DNA of 64,000 nucleotides from Pseudoruegeria sp. SHC-113 (GCF_025376885.1 NZ_JAHUBR010000002.1:186001-250000), one strand, 5' to 3'. Positions 33,190-41,977 are shown, counted from the stretch's first letter. Notes: generated by a model from the sequence alone, not told the origin. Translations and numbers: made by a program.

Positions 33190-33888
33190 CTAAAAAGACT
33201 GTATCAAACCCGGCAACAAACCCAGATCGGCGATCTCCCGGAAGCGCGCGTGGCTGCCGGGCGCTTCGCCCTGCTCATAGGCCCATGTCAGATCATGGGG
33301 CACATAGACACCCCATGCCCCCGCCGCCAGCGCCGGAAGCACGTCCGAGCGCAGCGAATTGCCCACCATCACCGCCGCGGCTGCACCTTCCGCGTGTCTG
33401 GCGAAGATCGACTCATAGGTGGCTTGGGTCTTGTCGGAGACGATCTCCACCCCGTCAAACAGCTCGCCCAGCCCCGATTGCGCCAGCTTGCGTTCCTGAT
33501 CCAGCAGATCGCCCTTGGTGATCAGCAGGATCCTGTGACTTCGCGCCAAGGCCTCCACCGCCTCGCGGGCATGGGGGAGCAGATGGATCGGGTGGCGCAG
33601 CATCTCCTGCCCGGCGGTGATCAGCTCGCGCACGACTGGGGCCGGCACCCGCTCTTCGGTGACATCAAGCGCCGTTTCGATCATCGACAGCACGAAGCCC
33701 TTGATGCCGAAACCGTAGTGGCCAAGGTTGCGCCGCTCCGCCTCCAGAAGCCGGGCCTCCAGATCGCCCGGTGCGGCGAAATCCTTCAGCAATTCGGCGA
33801 ATCGCTCCTGTGTGAGCTTGAAGAACTGCTCGTTCTGCCAGAGCGTGTCGTCGGCGTCGAAGGCCACGGTGGTCGGTTTTTCAGACAT
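33190..33888 (-). CDS. HAD-family hydrolase
   Basis: 232 residues. Motif I is FDADDTLW (Asp11 nucleophile, Asp13), motif II is ILLITKGD, and the Lys and acidic motif IV appear as SDKTQ and MVGNSLRSDVLPALAAG. The family includes phosphatases for small phosphorylated metabolites; the substrate is unknown. The ATG giving MSEKPTTVAFDADD is chosen because it puts motif I at the usual distance. Upstream, 32976-33189 is a 214-bp gap carrying the carboxypeptidase promoter region and nothing else I can name. Confidence 0.88.
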   Translation of the reverse strand: MSEKPTTVAFDADDTLWQNEQFFKLTQERFAELLKDFAAPGDLEARLLEAERRNLGHYGFGIKGFVLSMIETALDVTEERVPAPVVRELITAGQEMLRHPIHLLPHAREAVEALARSHRILLITKGDLLDQERKLAQSGLGELFDGVEIVSDKTQATYESIFARHAEGAAAAVMVGNSLRSDVLPALAAGAWGVYVPHDLTWAYEQGEAPGSHARFREIADLGLLPGLIQSF

Positions 33889-33972
33889 CTTTAACCCATT
33901 GGTGGCCAGAGTTTTGCGCACGACTTGGGCGCCAGACTCCGCCTGCCCTCTTTTCTCTGCCGAAGAAGCGCA

Positions 33973-33978
33973 TATATT
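33973..33978 (+). promoter_or_regulatory. Probable -10 element for clpS
   Basis: TATATT lies 40 nt before the preferred clpS start. A -35 is weak (CTTTTC at 33950). If used, transcription begins near 33985, which argues against translation from the ATG at 33988 and for the one at 34018. Confidence 0.4.
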
Positions 33979-34017
33979 GTCGCCTCTATGGCAAAACCGG
34001 AAGCTGCATTGCGAGAC

Positions 34018-34362
34018 ATGTCGAACAAAACGCCCCTCATGATGGCCGACAAGACCGATCAGGGTGACGGCGATACCGGCGTGCTCACCAAGACGCGCAG
34101 CAAAACGGCGCGCCCGCCGCTCTACAAAGTGCTGCTGCTGAACGACGATTACACGCCGATGGAATTCGTCGTCCATGTGCTCGAACGTTTCTTCGGGCTC
34201 AGCCACCAGCAGAGCTTCGAGATCATGCTGACCGTGCACAAGAAGGGCGTGGCCGTTGTGGGCGTCTTCTCTCATGAGATCGCCGAAACGAAGGTGACGC
34301 AGGTGATGGATTACGCCCGCCGCCACCAGCACCCGCTGCAGTGCACCATGGAAAAGGAGTAG
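34018..34362 (+). CDS. clpS: ClpS, ATP-dependent Clp protease adaptor
   Basis: About 114 residues. The conserved ClpS core is complete: [20 protein letters not shown] with the N-degron pocket residues Asn-Asp, [21 protein letters not shown] (pocket His) and [10 protein letters not shown]. It delivers N-end-rule substrates to ClpA. The start is uncertain: an ATG at 33988 gives ten more residues and one at 34039 gives a shorter tail. I prefer 34018 from the placement of the -10 element. clpA, its usual partner, is not adjacent here. Confidence 0.92.
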   Translation: MSNKTPLMMADKTDQGDGDTGVLTKTRSKTARPPLYKVLLLNDDYTPMEFVVHVLERFFGLSHQQSFEIMLTVHKKGVAVVGVFSHEIAETKVTQVMDYARRHQHPLQCTMEKE

Positions 34363-34382
34363 CGGGCCAGCCCCCGCCGCCA

Positions 34383-35396
34383 ATGCAAACATCCCGTCTT
34401 TCCCTCGCGCTCGACGCGCAGGAGGTCTCGCTGCCCGCAGAGGGCCGCATCCTCGCGTTGCGCGCCCGCGCCGCCGACGATCTGGCCGTCCTGCCCGCCG
34501 ATCGCCTCGACATCCTGCAAAGCTTTGCGCCCGACCACACCGCCCTCAAGGCACGCGGCTTTCACATGGTGGAGGCCCCGGCCGCCACTCCTTATGCGGC
34601 CGCGCTGGTGTTCCTGACGCGCTCCAAGATCGAATCCCAACAGTTGATCGCGCAGGCCGTGGCCGCGACGGGCGGCGGGTTGGTGCTGGTGGACGGTCAG
34701 AAGACAGACGGCACCGACAGCCTGCTGAAAGCCCTGCGCAAGCGGGTTCCGGGCCATGTTGCGGCCTTCTCCAAGGCCCATGGCAAGCTGATCTGGTTCA
34801 CCGGCGGCGGTAATTTCGCCGACTGGGCGCAAGCCACTGTCGACTCGCCCGAGGGCTTCCAGACCGTGCCCGGCGTCTTTTCGGCGGATCGGATCGACCG
34901 GGGCTCGGCCCTGCTGGCCGAAGCCCTTCCGGCCAAGCTGCCCGCCCATGTGGTGGATTTGGGCGCGGGTTGGGGCTTTCTTTCCCGTGCCATCCTCGCG
35001 CGCGAAGGAGTGCAGCGGCTGGATCTGGTGGAGGCCGAAGGTCTGGCGCTTACTTGCGCCAAGGCCAACATCACAGATGCGCGCGCGCAGTTCCACTGGG
35101 CTGACGCCACCGATTTTATTCTGGACACCCCGGCAGATGCGGTGGTCATGAACCCGCCCTTCCATACGGGTCGCGCCGGGGATCCGGCGCTGGGGCAGGC
35201 CTTCATCGAGGCCGCCGCGCGGCTCCTGAAACCCAATGGCAGCCTCTGGATGGTGGCCAACCGCCACCTGCCCTATGAAGCCAAGCTGGCCGCCCTGTTT
35301 CGCGACGTGAAGGACGCAGGCGGTGACAGCGGCTTCAAAATCCTCTATGCCCAAGGGCCTGTGCGCCGCAAAACCGCCCCGCGCCGGGGCGCTTAA
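34383..35396 (+). CDS. Class I methyltransferase, RsmC/RlmG-like (16S rRNA guanine-N2)
   Basis: 337 residues. The N-terminal half is a degenerate methyltransferase-like domain as in RsmC (ALVFLTRSKIESQQLIAQA). The C-terminal half holds the SAM-binding motif VVDLGAGWGFLS and the catalytic NPPFH, the hallmark of N2-guanine or N6-adenine methylation. RsmC methylates G1207 of 16S rRNA in E. coli. It starts 20 nt after clpS and is probably co-transcribed. Confidence 0.88.
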   Translation: MQTSRLSLALDAQEVSLPAEGRILALRARAADDLAVLPADRLDILQSFAPDHTALKARGFHMVEAPAATPYAAALVFLTRSKIESQQLIAQAVAATGGGLVLVDGQKTDGTDSLLKALRKRVPGHVAAFSKAHGKLIWFTGGGNFADWAQATVDSPEGFQTVPGVFSADRIDRGSALLAEALPAKLPAHVVDLGAGWGFLSRAILAREGVQRLDLVEAEGLALTCAKANITDARAQFHWADATDFILDTPADAVVMNPPFHTGRAGDPALGQAFIEAAARLLKPNGSLWMVANRHLPYEAKLAALFRDVKDAGGDSGFKILYAQGPVRRKTAPRRGA

Positions 35397-35425
35397 GTCA
35401 GAGAAGCATCAGGAACTCCCAACAC

Positions 35426-36232
35426 ATGTCATTCTCCATCACCGGCAAGACCGCCATCGTGACAGGTGCCGCCAACGGCATCGGCCTCGCCATTGCCCGC
35501 CATTTCGCCGACAAGGGGGCAAACGTCATGTTTGCCGACATGGATGAAACCCGGCTGGAAGAAGAACTGGGCAAGCAGGTCGAGGAAGGCAACATCCGCT
35601 ATTTCGCCGGCGATCTGCGCGAGAAGCTGACGATTGCCAACCTGCTTTCAGCCACGCTGGACGCTTTTGACCGCGTGGACATCCTTGTGAACGCCTGCCG
35701 TCAGGTCTGCAAATCCGATCCGCTGAACGCCGATGATGACGCGGTGGAGATCCTGCTGAAGCAGAACCTGCTCACTTCGCTGCGGCTGTCGCAACTGGTG
35801 GCCAAACGGATGAAACACCAGGCGGAAGAAGACGGCACGAGCGAAGGCTCCATCGGCACGATCATCAACCTCTCCTCCATCGCCGCGCGCCGCACCCACC
35901 CGGACCTGATGGCCTATTCGATCAGTTCCGCCGCGCTGGATCAGATGACACGCTCGCTCGCCGTGGCGCTTTCGAAGGACAAGATCCGCGTGAACGGCGT
36001 GGCCTTTGGCAGCGTGATGAGCGCGAGCCTGCAATCCACCCTGAAAGACACGCCGGACTACCGGAACACCATCATCGCCTCCACCCCGCTCGAACGCATC
36101 GCCTCGGCGAGCGAAGTGGCGGAGGCCGTGCAATTCCTCGCCTCGCCGGCGGCGGATTTCATGACGGGCCAGATCCTGACGGTGGACGGCGGGCGCACGC
36201 TTCTTGATCCGGTGGCGGCGGCGGCGCACTAA
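35426..36232 (+). CDS. SDR-family protein lacking the catalytic lysine
   Basis: 268 residues of clear short-chain dehydrogenase fold. The cofactor motif TGAANGIG (13-20), Asn114, Ser151 (NLSSIAA) and Tyr164 are present. The YxxxK motif reads YSISS, so Lys168 is Ser, and the NNAG segment is VNAC. The C-terminal end (MTGQILTVDGG) is normal. Without Lys, ordinary hydride-transfer chemistry should be strongly reduced, so this may be a non-catalytic or specialised SDR. It follows the methyltransferase by 29 nt. No substrate can be suggested from the neighbours. Confidence 0.85.
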   Translation: MSFSITGKTAIVTGAANGIGLAIARHFADKGANVMFADMDETRLEEELGKQVEEGNIRYFAGDLREKLTIANLLSATLDAFDRVDILVNACRQVCKSDPLNADDDAVEILLKQNLLTSLRLSQLVAKRMKHQAEEDGTSEGSIGTIINLSSIAARRTHPDLMAYSISSAALDQMTRSLAVALSKDKIRVNGVAFGSVMSASLQSTLKDTPDYRNTIIASTPLERIASASEVAEAVQFLASPAADFMTGQILTVDGGRTLLDPVAAAAH

Positions 36233-36244
36233 GCGCTGCGCGGC

Positions 36245-36634
36245 TTAGCCTTCTGGCGGGAACTGCGCGTTGCAGGCCGCCACGGGGGCCTCGGCCTCTT
36301 TCGCTAGGCGGCGGCGCTGCTCCTGCAGGGAGGCAAGCTTGGCCTTCTCCGCATTCACGTCGATCGCGACGGGCCGTGTGACGGGTACGGAGCGCGGCAC
36401 GGTGCAGGTGTACATGCGCCCGAAGCGGTCATAGCACCAGTCAAACCCGGTGGTGATGCGGTAATCCGTTTCCACACCAAAGCCGCGCTGGATGTTGGCC
36501 TCGGTCTGCGCGATCAGCTGCTCCACGGTGCGTAGGTTCTCAGTGGCCGCGTTCAGACACCGCTCGCGCGGCGTGCTGCAGGCGGCGAAGGCCAGCGCGG
36601 GAAGCAGAAGAAGGGCGGCGCGTGTACGAGTCAT
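36245..36634 (-). CDS. Small predicted lipoprotein of unknown function
   Basis: 129 residues. The signal peptide ends in a lipobox, LAFAACS, so Cys19 should be lipidated. Downstream it has a heptad-like region (AATENLRTVEQLIAQTEANI), a two-Cys segment around CYDRFGRMYTC, then a second charged helix (EKAKLASLQEQRRRLAKEAEA). I do not recognise a named family. Convergent with the SDR gene (12-nt gap) and divergent from hemF. Confidence 0.75.
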   Translation of the reverse strand: MTRTRAALLLLPALAFAACSTPRERCLNAATENLRTVEQLIAQTEANIQRGFGVETDYRITTGFDWCYDRFGRMYTCTVPRSVPVTRPVAIDVNAEKAKLASLQEQRRRLAKEAEAPVAACNAQFPPEG

Positions 36635-36779
36635 GGCGCCATCCTATCTGACCGCGCTGAAAGGACAATCCCGCGCGCACTGCCACCCGCGTCCTTTGAC
36701 GCACTGGCCCTTTGCCTTTGATCAGGTTAGGCACAGGGCAAGCAAGCGCCCGGCGCGCCGCAACAGGAAAGGCCCTGCC

Positions 36780-37673
36780 ATGAGTGACAGTTTCGACGAT
36801 CAGAAAGCCCGCGCCGCCGCCTGGTTCCGGGAGTTGCGTGATCAGATCGTGGCCGCCTTCGAGGCGCTGGAGGACAGCCAGAGCGAAGGCCCCTTCGCCA
36901 GCCTGCCTGCGGGGCGTTTCGAAGTGAGCGAGACCCGCCGCGCCGCGCCCGATGGGGGCGATGCCGGTGGCGGGCTGATGAGCGTGATGCGCGGCGGGCG
37001 TGTGTTTGAGAAGGTCGGAGTGAATGTCTCCACCGTCTACGGCACGCTCGGCGAGCGGGCGCAGGGCGCGATGGCTGCGCGCAAGGATCTGCCTGGCATC
37101 AAGGAAGATCCGCGCTTCTGGGCCTCGGGCATCTCGCTCGTGGCGCATATGCAGAACCCCCACACCCCGGCCGTCCACATGAACACCCGCATGTTCTGGA
37201 CGCCCCACGGCTGGTGGTTTGGCGGCGGGGCCGATCTGAACCCCTGCATCGAATACGCCGCCGACACAGAGAGCTTCCACGCCACGCTGAAAGCCCACTG
37301 CGATCCCCACGGCACCGAGATCTACCCGCGTTTCAAGGCCTGGGCGGATGAGTATTTCTACATCCCGCACCGGGGCCGCGCACGCGGCGTGGGCGGGATC
37401 TTCTACGACGATCTGAACACCGGCGACTGGGAAGCCGATTTCGCCTTCACGCAGGACGTGGGCCGCGCCTTCCTGCCCGCTTTCCTGCCGACGGTGGAAG
37501 CCCACCGAAACACACCCTTCTCTGAGGCGGACAAGGACACGCAGCTTGTCCACCGTGGGCTCTACGCGGAATACAACCTCGTCTATGATCGCGGCACGAA
37601 GTTCGGGCTGGAAACCGGCCATGATGCCAATGCCGTGCTGATGAGCTTGCCGCCTTTTGCGAAATGGGTCTAA
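36780..37673 (+). CDS. hemF: Oxygen-dependent coproporphyrinogen III oxidase
   Basis: 297 residues, standard HemF length. Family blocks are unmistakable: GGGLMSVMRGGRVFEKVGVN, HMQNPHTPAVHMNTRMF, WWFGGGADLNP, GRARGVGGIFYDD, and the C-terminal YAEYNLVYDRGTKFGLETG. It converts coproporphyrinogen III to protoporphyrinogen IX using O2 in the cytoplasm. The ATG at 36780 follows CAGGAAAG. No adjacent haem genes. Confidence 0.96.
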   Translation: MSDSFDDQKARAAAWFRELRDQIVAAFEALEDSQSEGPFASLPAGRFEVSETRRAAPDGGDAGGGLMSVMRGGRVFEKVGVNVSTVYGTLGERAQGAMAARKDLPGIKEDPRFWASGISLVAHMQNPHTPAVHMNTRMFWTPHGWWFGGGADLNPCIEYAADTESFHATLKAHCDPHGTEIYPRFKAWADEYFYIPHRGRARGVGGIFYDDLNTGDWEADFAFTQDVGRAFLPAFLPTVEAHRNTPFSEADKDTQLVHRGLYAEYNLVYDRGTKFGLETGHDANAVLMSLPPFAKWV

Positions 37674-37683
37674 AGCAGGGCCG

Positions 37684-38208
37684 CTAAAGCGCCTTGTACA
37701 TGTAGGTCGTGCCATCGAGCCTCTCGCTCTCGGGCGCGCGGCAATAGCCGGGGATCACCCCGGCCACCTGAAACCCGAGGCTTGCATAAAGCGGCTCTGC
37801 ACTGTCGCCGGTGCGGGTGTCGAGCGTCAGCAGCCCCTTGCCACGCGTCCGCGCCTCAGCCTCCGCCGCCGCCATCAGCGCCCGCGCCACGCCCCTGCGG
37901 CGGGCTTTGGGATGCACCAGAAGCTTGGAGATCTCGGCCCGATGCGGCTGGTTCGCAGGCGTGTCCACCACGAGCTGAACGGTGCCCAGAACTCGAGAAC
38001 TGTCCCGCGCCACGAAGAGCACACGCCCGCCCGACGCAACCGCTGGCGCGATGGTGCCGGTGAAGAAGGCCAGCGCCTCGTTCCGCATGAAGGGCAGGAT
38101 GAAGCCGACGCTCGCGTGATCCTGCACGCAGGCCCAGAGCACCTCGGCCAGCGCCTCCTGCACCTGTGCAAACCGCTCGGCCCCGATCTGTTCCACGGTA
38201 TAGCTCAT
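37684..38208 (-). CDS. GNAT-family N-acetyltransferase
   Basis: 174 residues with the acetyl-CoA-binding motif A (ISKLLVHPKARRRGVARALMAAAE) and the preceding beta strands (GTVQLVVDTP). The substrate is not predictable. Its start overlaps the stop of the XRE-cupin regulator gene by four bases, so the regulator and enzyme are one transcription unit; GNAT/XRE-cupin pairs often act on small amines or antibiotics (inference). Convergent with hemF, 10 nt apart. Confidence 0.85.
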   Translation of the reverse strand: MSYTVEQIGAERFAQVQEALAEVLWACVQDHASVGFILPFMRNEALAFFTGTIAPAVASGGRVLFVARDSSRVLGTVQLVVDTPANQPHRAEISKLLVHPKARRRGVARALMAAAEAEARTRGKGLLTLDTRTGDSAEPLYASLGFQVAGVIPGYCRAPESERLDGTTYMYKAL

Positions 38209-38774
38209 GCGCCACCTCCCGGCTGGATGATGGAGAGCACGTATCGCGCGCCGTCCGGCCCCGGCGCCTCAAAGCGGCTGCCCCCGTAAAGCCGATAGCG
38301 CAACGCGTCGCCCGCGTTCATCTGATGCGCTGCCTCGCCCAGAGTGACGCGCAACTGCCCTTCCAGCAGATACAGATGATGCTCAAGCCCCGGCGTCGGC
38401 GGGCCGTCATAGGCAATATCGGCCCCCGGCTGCAGGGTGCACTCCAGCATCTCCCCCCGAAAGCCCGCCGCCGGAGGCGACACCGCGCGGCGCAGGAACC
38501 CCGCGCCCGGATCCTCCCACAGCTTTTGGTTTGCCCGCGGAACATAGGCCTGCGGCTGCTCTTCCACCGCCATCAGCAGGGCCGACATCGGCAGGCCGTA
38601 GAGCCGGCACAACCGCCCCAGCGCCTCCGCCGTTGGGCTGGTTTCCGCCGTTTCCATCCGCGAGAGCGTGGCGCGGCTCACGCCGCACTGCGCCGCCGCC
38701 GCTTCCAGCGACAGGCCAAGCGCACTGCGCTCCTGCCGCAACCGTGCGGCCAGTCTGGGTCCGAAGTCTTCCAT
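38205..38774 (-). CDS. XRE-family regulator with C-terminal cupin
   Basis: 189 residues. An N-terminal helix-turn-helix (ARLRQERSALGLSLEAAAAQ, then GVSRATLSRMETAETSPT) is followed by a cupin sensor domain (GPPTPGLEHHLYLLEGQLRVTLGE). Proteins of this design repress small amine or polyol genes and derepress on ligand binding in the cupin. It likely controls itself and the coupled acetyltransferase. Confidence 0.88.
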   Translation of the reverse strand: MEDFGPRLAARLRQERSALGLSLEAAAAQCGVSRATLSRMETAETSPTAEALGRLCRLYGLPMSALLMAVEEQPQAYVPRANQKLWEDPGAGFLRRAVSPPAAGFRGEMLECTLQPGADIAYDGPPTPGLEHHLYLLEGQLRVTLGEAAHQMNAGDALRYRLYGGSRFEAPGPDGARYVLSIIQPGGGA

Positions 38775-39101
38775 TGCAATATCTCAAATACGGGAATCAT
38801 TCTCTAAAATGAGATTACCGCCATGCAGCGCGCGCGCAAGGAAAAAGGCCCGGTCACCAAAGGTGATCCGGGCCAATCACATCTTGCGATGCAAAAGTCA
38901 GGAGTGTGCTGGCCTTGTTGTTTTAGGTCAGCGCCCGTCTCGACGCCTGTTCTCCCCAGAAACCTGGCGGAGATCGTGGCGCTAAGCCCTTATTGGCGGC
39001 CTCTCCTCCATGACGCCCTTCTAGGGGAATCGCAGGCAAGAGGATTTTGCCAAACGGCCAAAAAATTTCGAATAGTCGCCAAAGAGCGTTGGCAGAGCCT
39101 G
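38775..39101. other. 327-bp gap between the XRE-cupin and AraC genes
   Basis: It holds the XRE-cupin promoter side (AT-rich near 38775-38815), a strong minus-strand terminator at 38841-38874, and about 225 bp between that terminator and the AraC stop. In this last stretch no convincing reading frame or tRNA is seen. The distance leaves room for a small RNA or a long 3' untranslated region of the AraC transcript. Confidence 0.5.
38841..38874 (-). terminator. Strong rho-independent terminator
   Basis: On the minus strand a GGCCCGG-ATCACC stem (12 paired bases with a one-base bulge) closes a TTT loop and is followed by TTTTTC. It would end transcription coming from the AraC side, about 230 nt after that gene, or from an unannotated short transcript. 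Confidence 0.8.
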
Positions 39102-40130
39102 TTATGCTGCGGAAGCCTGAAGCGCGAAAGCCTTGGGCGTCAGCCCCGTCCAGCGCTTGAAGGCCGTGGTGAAGGCTGCCTGATCGGAGTAATCCAGCAC
39201 ATAGGCCACCTCGGAAATCGCCAGCCCGTCGCGCAAATAGCTGCGCGCGATGTCTTCGCGCAGCCCGTCGACGATCTCCCGGAAGGAGATGCCGTTGTCG
39301 CTCAGGCGCCGCGCGAAGGTGCGCCGGCTCATGCCGAGGTTCGCCGCAACCTCATCTGCCGATGGCAGCCGCCCGGGCAAACCGTCCAGCAGCAGTTTCT
39401 CGATCCGGGCGCGCAGATCCATCTTGCCGCCGCCAGAGCGCGACAGCAGCAGGTTGCCATAATCGGTCAGGTGATCGCGCAGCGCCGGATCAAAGGTCGG
39501 GATATCAAGGTTCAACGTGGAAGGAGCGAGGATGATCTCATCCATGCCAGTGGCAAACTCCACGGCACAGCCCGCTTTGCGCTGGATGGCCTCCGCCGAG
39601 GCACCGGCAGCGTGGCGAAAGCGGATTTCCAGCGGAAAGAACGAGACCTGCGTGATCTGGCGCATCGTGGCCAGCGCGGAGAACAGCAGGAATTCGCGGT
39701 GATGATGCATCCGCGCGATTTCGCCGTCTTCCGCGCGGGTCTGGAAATGCCCGGCGCTGCTCGTGGTCTGCAGCCAGTAAACCGTCGTTGGGTCCACCAG
39801 TACGTGATAGCGCGAGGCAGCTTCGATCGCAGTTTTCAGGTCCTTAGAGTATTTGGCGATATAGACCGTCAGCGATTGGGAGTTCTGGAAACAGAGACCG
39901 GCGCGCACGGCAAAATCGGCCATGCCTTCCAAGGCACAAGCCATCTGGCAAAACCGTGCTTCACTCAGGGTTTCGACCTGCCCGTCCCGGATGCGCAAGG
40001 CCTCACGCTTCACATCAAGCTCATCCAGAATGGCCTGCGCGGCGCGAGGGGAACCGGTGAAATCATCAAGACAGCTGACCAGATGTGCAAGGCGTTGAAC
40101 CGGGACAGTCGGCTTTGAATTTTGTGCCAT
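39102..40130 (-). CDS. AraC-family regulator, OruR/ArgR-like N-terminal domain
   Basis: 342 residues. The N-terminal arabinose-binding-like domain (about 15-200) is followed by a C-terminal AraC DNA-binding domain (PSADEVAANLGMSRRTFARRL; AISEVAYVLDYSDQAAFTTAFKRW). I prefer the ATG at 40130 over a GTG three codons earlier. It is divergent from the HMG-CoA lyase gene across a 196-bp region with a palindrome, so it probably controls those leucine-degradation genes. Confidence 0.85.
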   Translation of the reverse strand: MAQNSKPTVPVQRLAHLVSCLDDFTGSPRAAQAILDELDVKREALRIRDGQVETLSEARFCQMACALEGMADFAVRAGLCFQNSQSLTVYIAKYSKDLKTAIEAASRYHVLVDPTTVYWLQTTSSAGHFQTRAEDGEIARMHHHREFLLFSALATMRQITQVSFFPLEIRFRHAAGASAEAIQRKAGCAVEFATGMDEIILAPSTLNLDIPTFDPALRDHLTDYGNLLLSRSGGGKMDLRARIEKLLLDGLPGRLPSADEVAANLGMSRRTFARRLSDNGISFREIVDGLREDIARSYLRDGLAISEVAYVLDYSDQAAFTTAFKRWTGLTPKAFALQASAA

Positions 40131-40214
40131 AGAAACCACTTACTGAAAACGATGGCGTAATCTTTCCGCGTTGCGGCGAATAAATCAACTCCCCGCGCGC
40201 CGATTTGCAACGCT

Positions 40215-40234
40215 TTGTGAACAATGGATCACAA
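40215..40234. promoter_or_regulatory. Palindrome TTGTGA-N8-TCACAA in the AraC/mvaB intergenic region
   Basis: A perfect 6-bp-arm inverted repeat with an 8-bp spacer, resembling a CRP-type half-site pair but two bases too wide for CRP. Position between the divergent AraC and mvaB genes makes it a candidate operator. Confidence 0.45.
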
Positions 40235-40326
40235 CGCCCGACCCCTTCCCTGCTGCCCCGCTGCCGTGTAGGAATGCGCGCGGGAGGCGCGGCCCCATCG
40301 GGGGGTGCGTGGCAAGGGGAGAGGCC

Positions 40327-41178
40327 ATGACAGACACCGCCACGATTTTCGAGGTCGGCCCGCGCGACGGGCTGCAAAACGAGAAGGCGCAGATCGCCAC
40401 CGCCGACAAGATTGCGCTGGTGGACATGCTTTCGGAAAGCGGGCTGCGCAAGATCGAGGTGACGAGTTTCGTCTCGCCGCGCTGGGTGCCGCAGATGGCC
40501 GATGCCGCCGAAGTCATGGCCGGGATCACGCGACAGCCGGGCGTGGATTACGCGGTGCTCACCCCCAACGCCAAGGGGCTTGAGGGCGCACGCGCGGCAC
40601 AGGCCGACGAGATCGCCGTCTTCGGCTCTGCCTCGGAAGGTTTCAGCCAGAAGAACATCAACTGCTCAATCGCCGAAAGCCTCACGCGGTTTGAGCCGGT
40701 GATGATCGCGGCGCTGGAGCATGGGCTGCCGGTGCGGGGCTATGTCTCTTGCATCACCCATTGCCCCTACGATGGTGCTGTTGCACCCGAGGCGGTGCTT
40801 GCGGTGGCGCAGAAACTCTTGGCGATGGGCTGCTACGAGGTGAGCCTCGGCGACACCATCGGGGCCGCCACGCCGGAAACGCTTGCGCCGCTGCTTGAGG
40901 TTTTGCTGGCGGAGATCCCGGCAGCGAAGCTCGCGGGCCATTTCCATGACACCCACGGGCGGGCGCTGGAGAACATCGGCCTTTGTCTTGACGCCGGCTT
41001 GCGCGTCTTTGACGCCGCTGTGGGCGGGCTGGGCGGCTGCCCCTATGCGCCCGGTGCGGCCGGGAACGTGGCCAGCGAGGCCGTTCTGGCGCTGCTCACC
41101 GAGCGCGGCTTTGACACCGGCATTGATCCTGACCGCCTCGCGGATGCCGCGCGGTTTGCACGCAGCCTGAGGGCCTGA
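40327..41178 (+). CDS. mvaB: Hydroxymethylglutaryl-CoA lyase
   Basis: 283 residues of the HMGL-like TIM barrel. The catalytic start EVGPRDGLQNEK, the metal/substrate block EVTSFVSPRWVPQMAD, GHFHDTHGRALENI (metal His pair) and GGLGGCPYAPGAAGNVASE (active-site Cys) are all visible. It cleaves HMG-CoA to acetyl-CoA and acetoacetate, the last step of leucine degradation. The ATG at 40327 follows GGGGAGAGG. The hydratase of the preceding step is 2 nt downstream. Confidence 0.94.
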   Translation: MTDTATIFEVGPRDGLQNEKAQIATADKIALVDMLSESGLRKIEVTSFVSPRWVPQMADAAEVMAGITRQPGVDYAVLTPNAKGLEGARAAQADEIAVFGSASEGFSQKNINCSIAESLTRFEPVMIAALEHGLPVRGYVSCITHCPYDGAVAPEAVLAVAQKLLAMGCYEVSLGDTIGAATPETLAPLLEVLLAEIPAAKLAGHFHDTHGRALENIGLCLDAGLRVFDAAVGGLGGCPYAPGAAGNVASEAVLALLTERGFDTGIDPDRLADAARFARSLRA

Positions 41179-41180
41179 GA

Positions 41181-41972
41181 ATGACCAAATACCAAACGCT
41201 TTCCGTCGCCACCGATGCCCGTGGCGTCGTTTCACTCACCCTGAACCGCCCCGAGGCGCGCAACGCGCTCTCGGCCGAGATGATCGGCGAGCTGACCGAT
41301 TTTGCCCACACGATCGGGGCCGCGCCCGAGACGCGCGCCGTTGTGCTTTCGGGCGCGGGGAAGGTCTTTTGCGCAGGCGGTGATCTGGGCTGGATGATGG
41401 ATCAGATCCGCGCCGACCGCGCCACAAGGATGCGCGAGGCGCGCAAGCTCGCCGAGATGCTGCAGGCGCTCAACGAGATGCCGAGCCCGTTGATCGGCAG
41501 GATCCACGGCGGGGCCTTTGGCGGTGGCGTGGGGATGGCGAGCGTTTGTGATGTGGCGATTGCCGAGAGCGGCACGAAGTTTGGCCTCACCGAAACGCGG
41601 CTGGGGCTGATCCCCGCCACCATAGGGCCCTACGTGATCGCGCGGATGGGCGAGGGCAAGGCGCGGCGGGTGTTCATGTCGGCAAGGCTGTTTGGGGCCG
41701 AAGAAGCGCAGGCGCTGGACCTGATCGCGGGCCACGCGGCAGCCGAGGCACTGGACGCCCGCATCGAAACCGAGGTCGCCCCCTATTTGGAGGTCGCCCC
41801 CGGCGCGGTGGGGGCCGCCAAGGCGCTGGCGCGGGTACTTGGGCCACGGATCGACGATGTGGTGATCGATGAAACCATCACCCGCCTTGCGGACACGTGG
41901 GAAACGCCGGAAGCGCGGGAGGGCATCGAGGCCTTCCTGAACAAGGGCGTGCCCAGCTGGCGGCAGGCTTGA
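41181..41972 (+). CDS. liuC: Enoyl-CoA hydratase, probable methylglutaconyl-CoA hydratase
   Basis: 263 residues of the crotonase family. The oxyanion-hole segments are FCAGGDLGWM and HGGAFGGGVGMASVCD, and the acid is in FGLTETRLGLIPA. Coupling to HMG-CoA lyase (2-nt gap) makes hydration of 3-methylglutaconyl-CoA the most likely reaction. The carboxylase and isovaleryl-CoA dehydrogenase genes of the pathway are not in this window. Confidence 0.88.
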   Translation: MTKYQTLSVATDARGVVSLTLNRPEARNALSAEMIGELTDFAHTIGAAPETRAVVLSGAGKVFCAGGDLGWMMDQIRADRATRMREARKLAEMLQALNEMPSPLIGRIHGGAFGGGVGMASVCDVAIAESGTKFGLTETRLGLIPATIGPYVIARMGEGKARRVFMSARLFGAEEAQALDLIAGHAAAEALDARIETEVAPYLEVAPGAVGAAKALARVLGPRIDDVVIDETITRLADTWETPEAREGIEAFLNKGVPSWRQA

Positions 41973-41977
41973 TCAGA

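Noticed and set aside
36716-36730. FNR box upstream of hemF (TTGATC...)
   Set aside because: Only one half-site is present; the second half does not match ATCAA at the required spacing.
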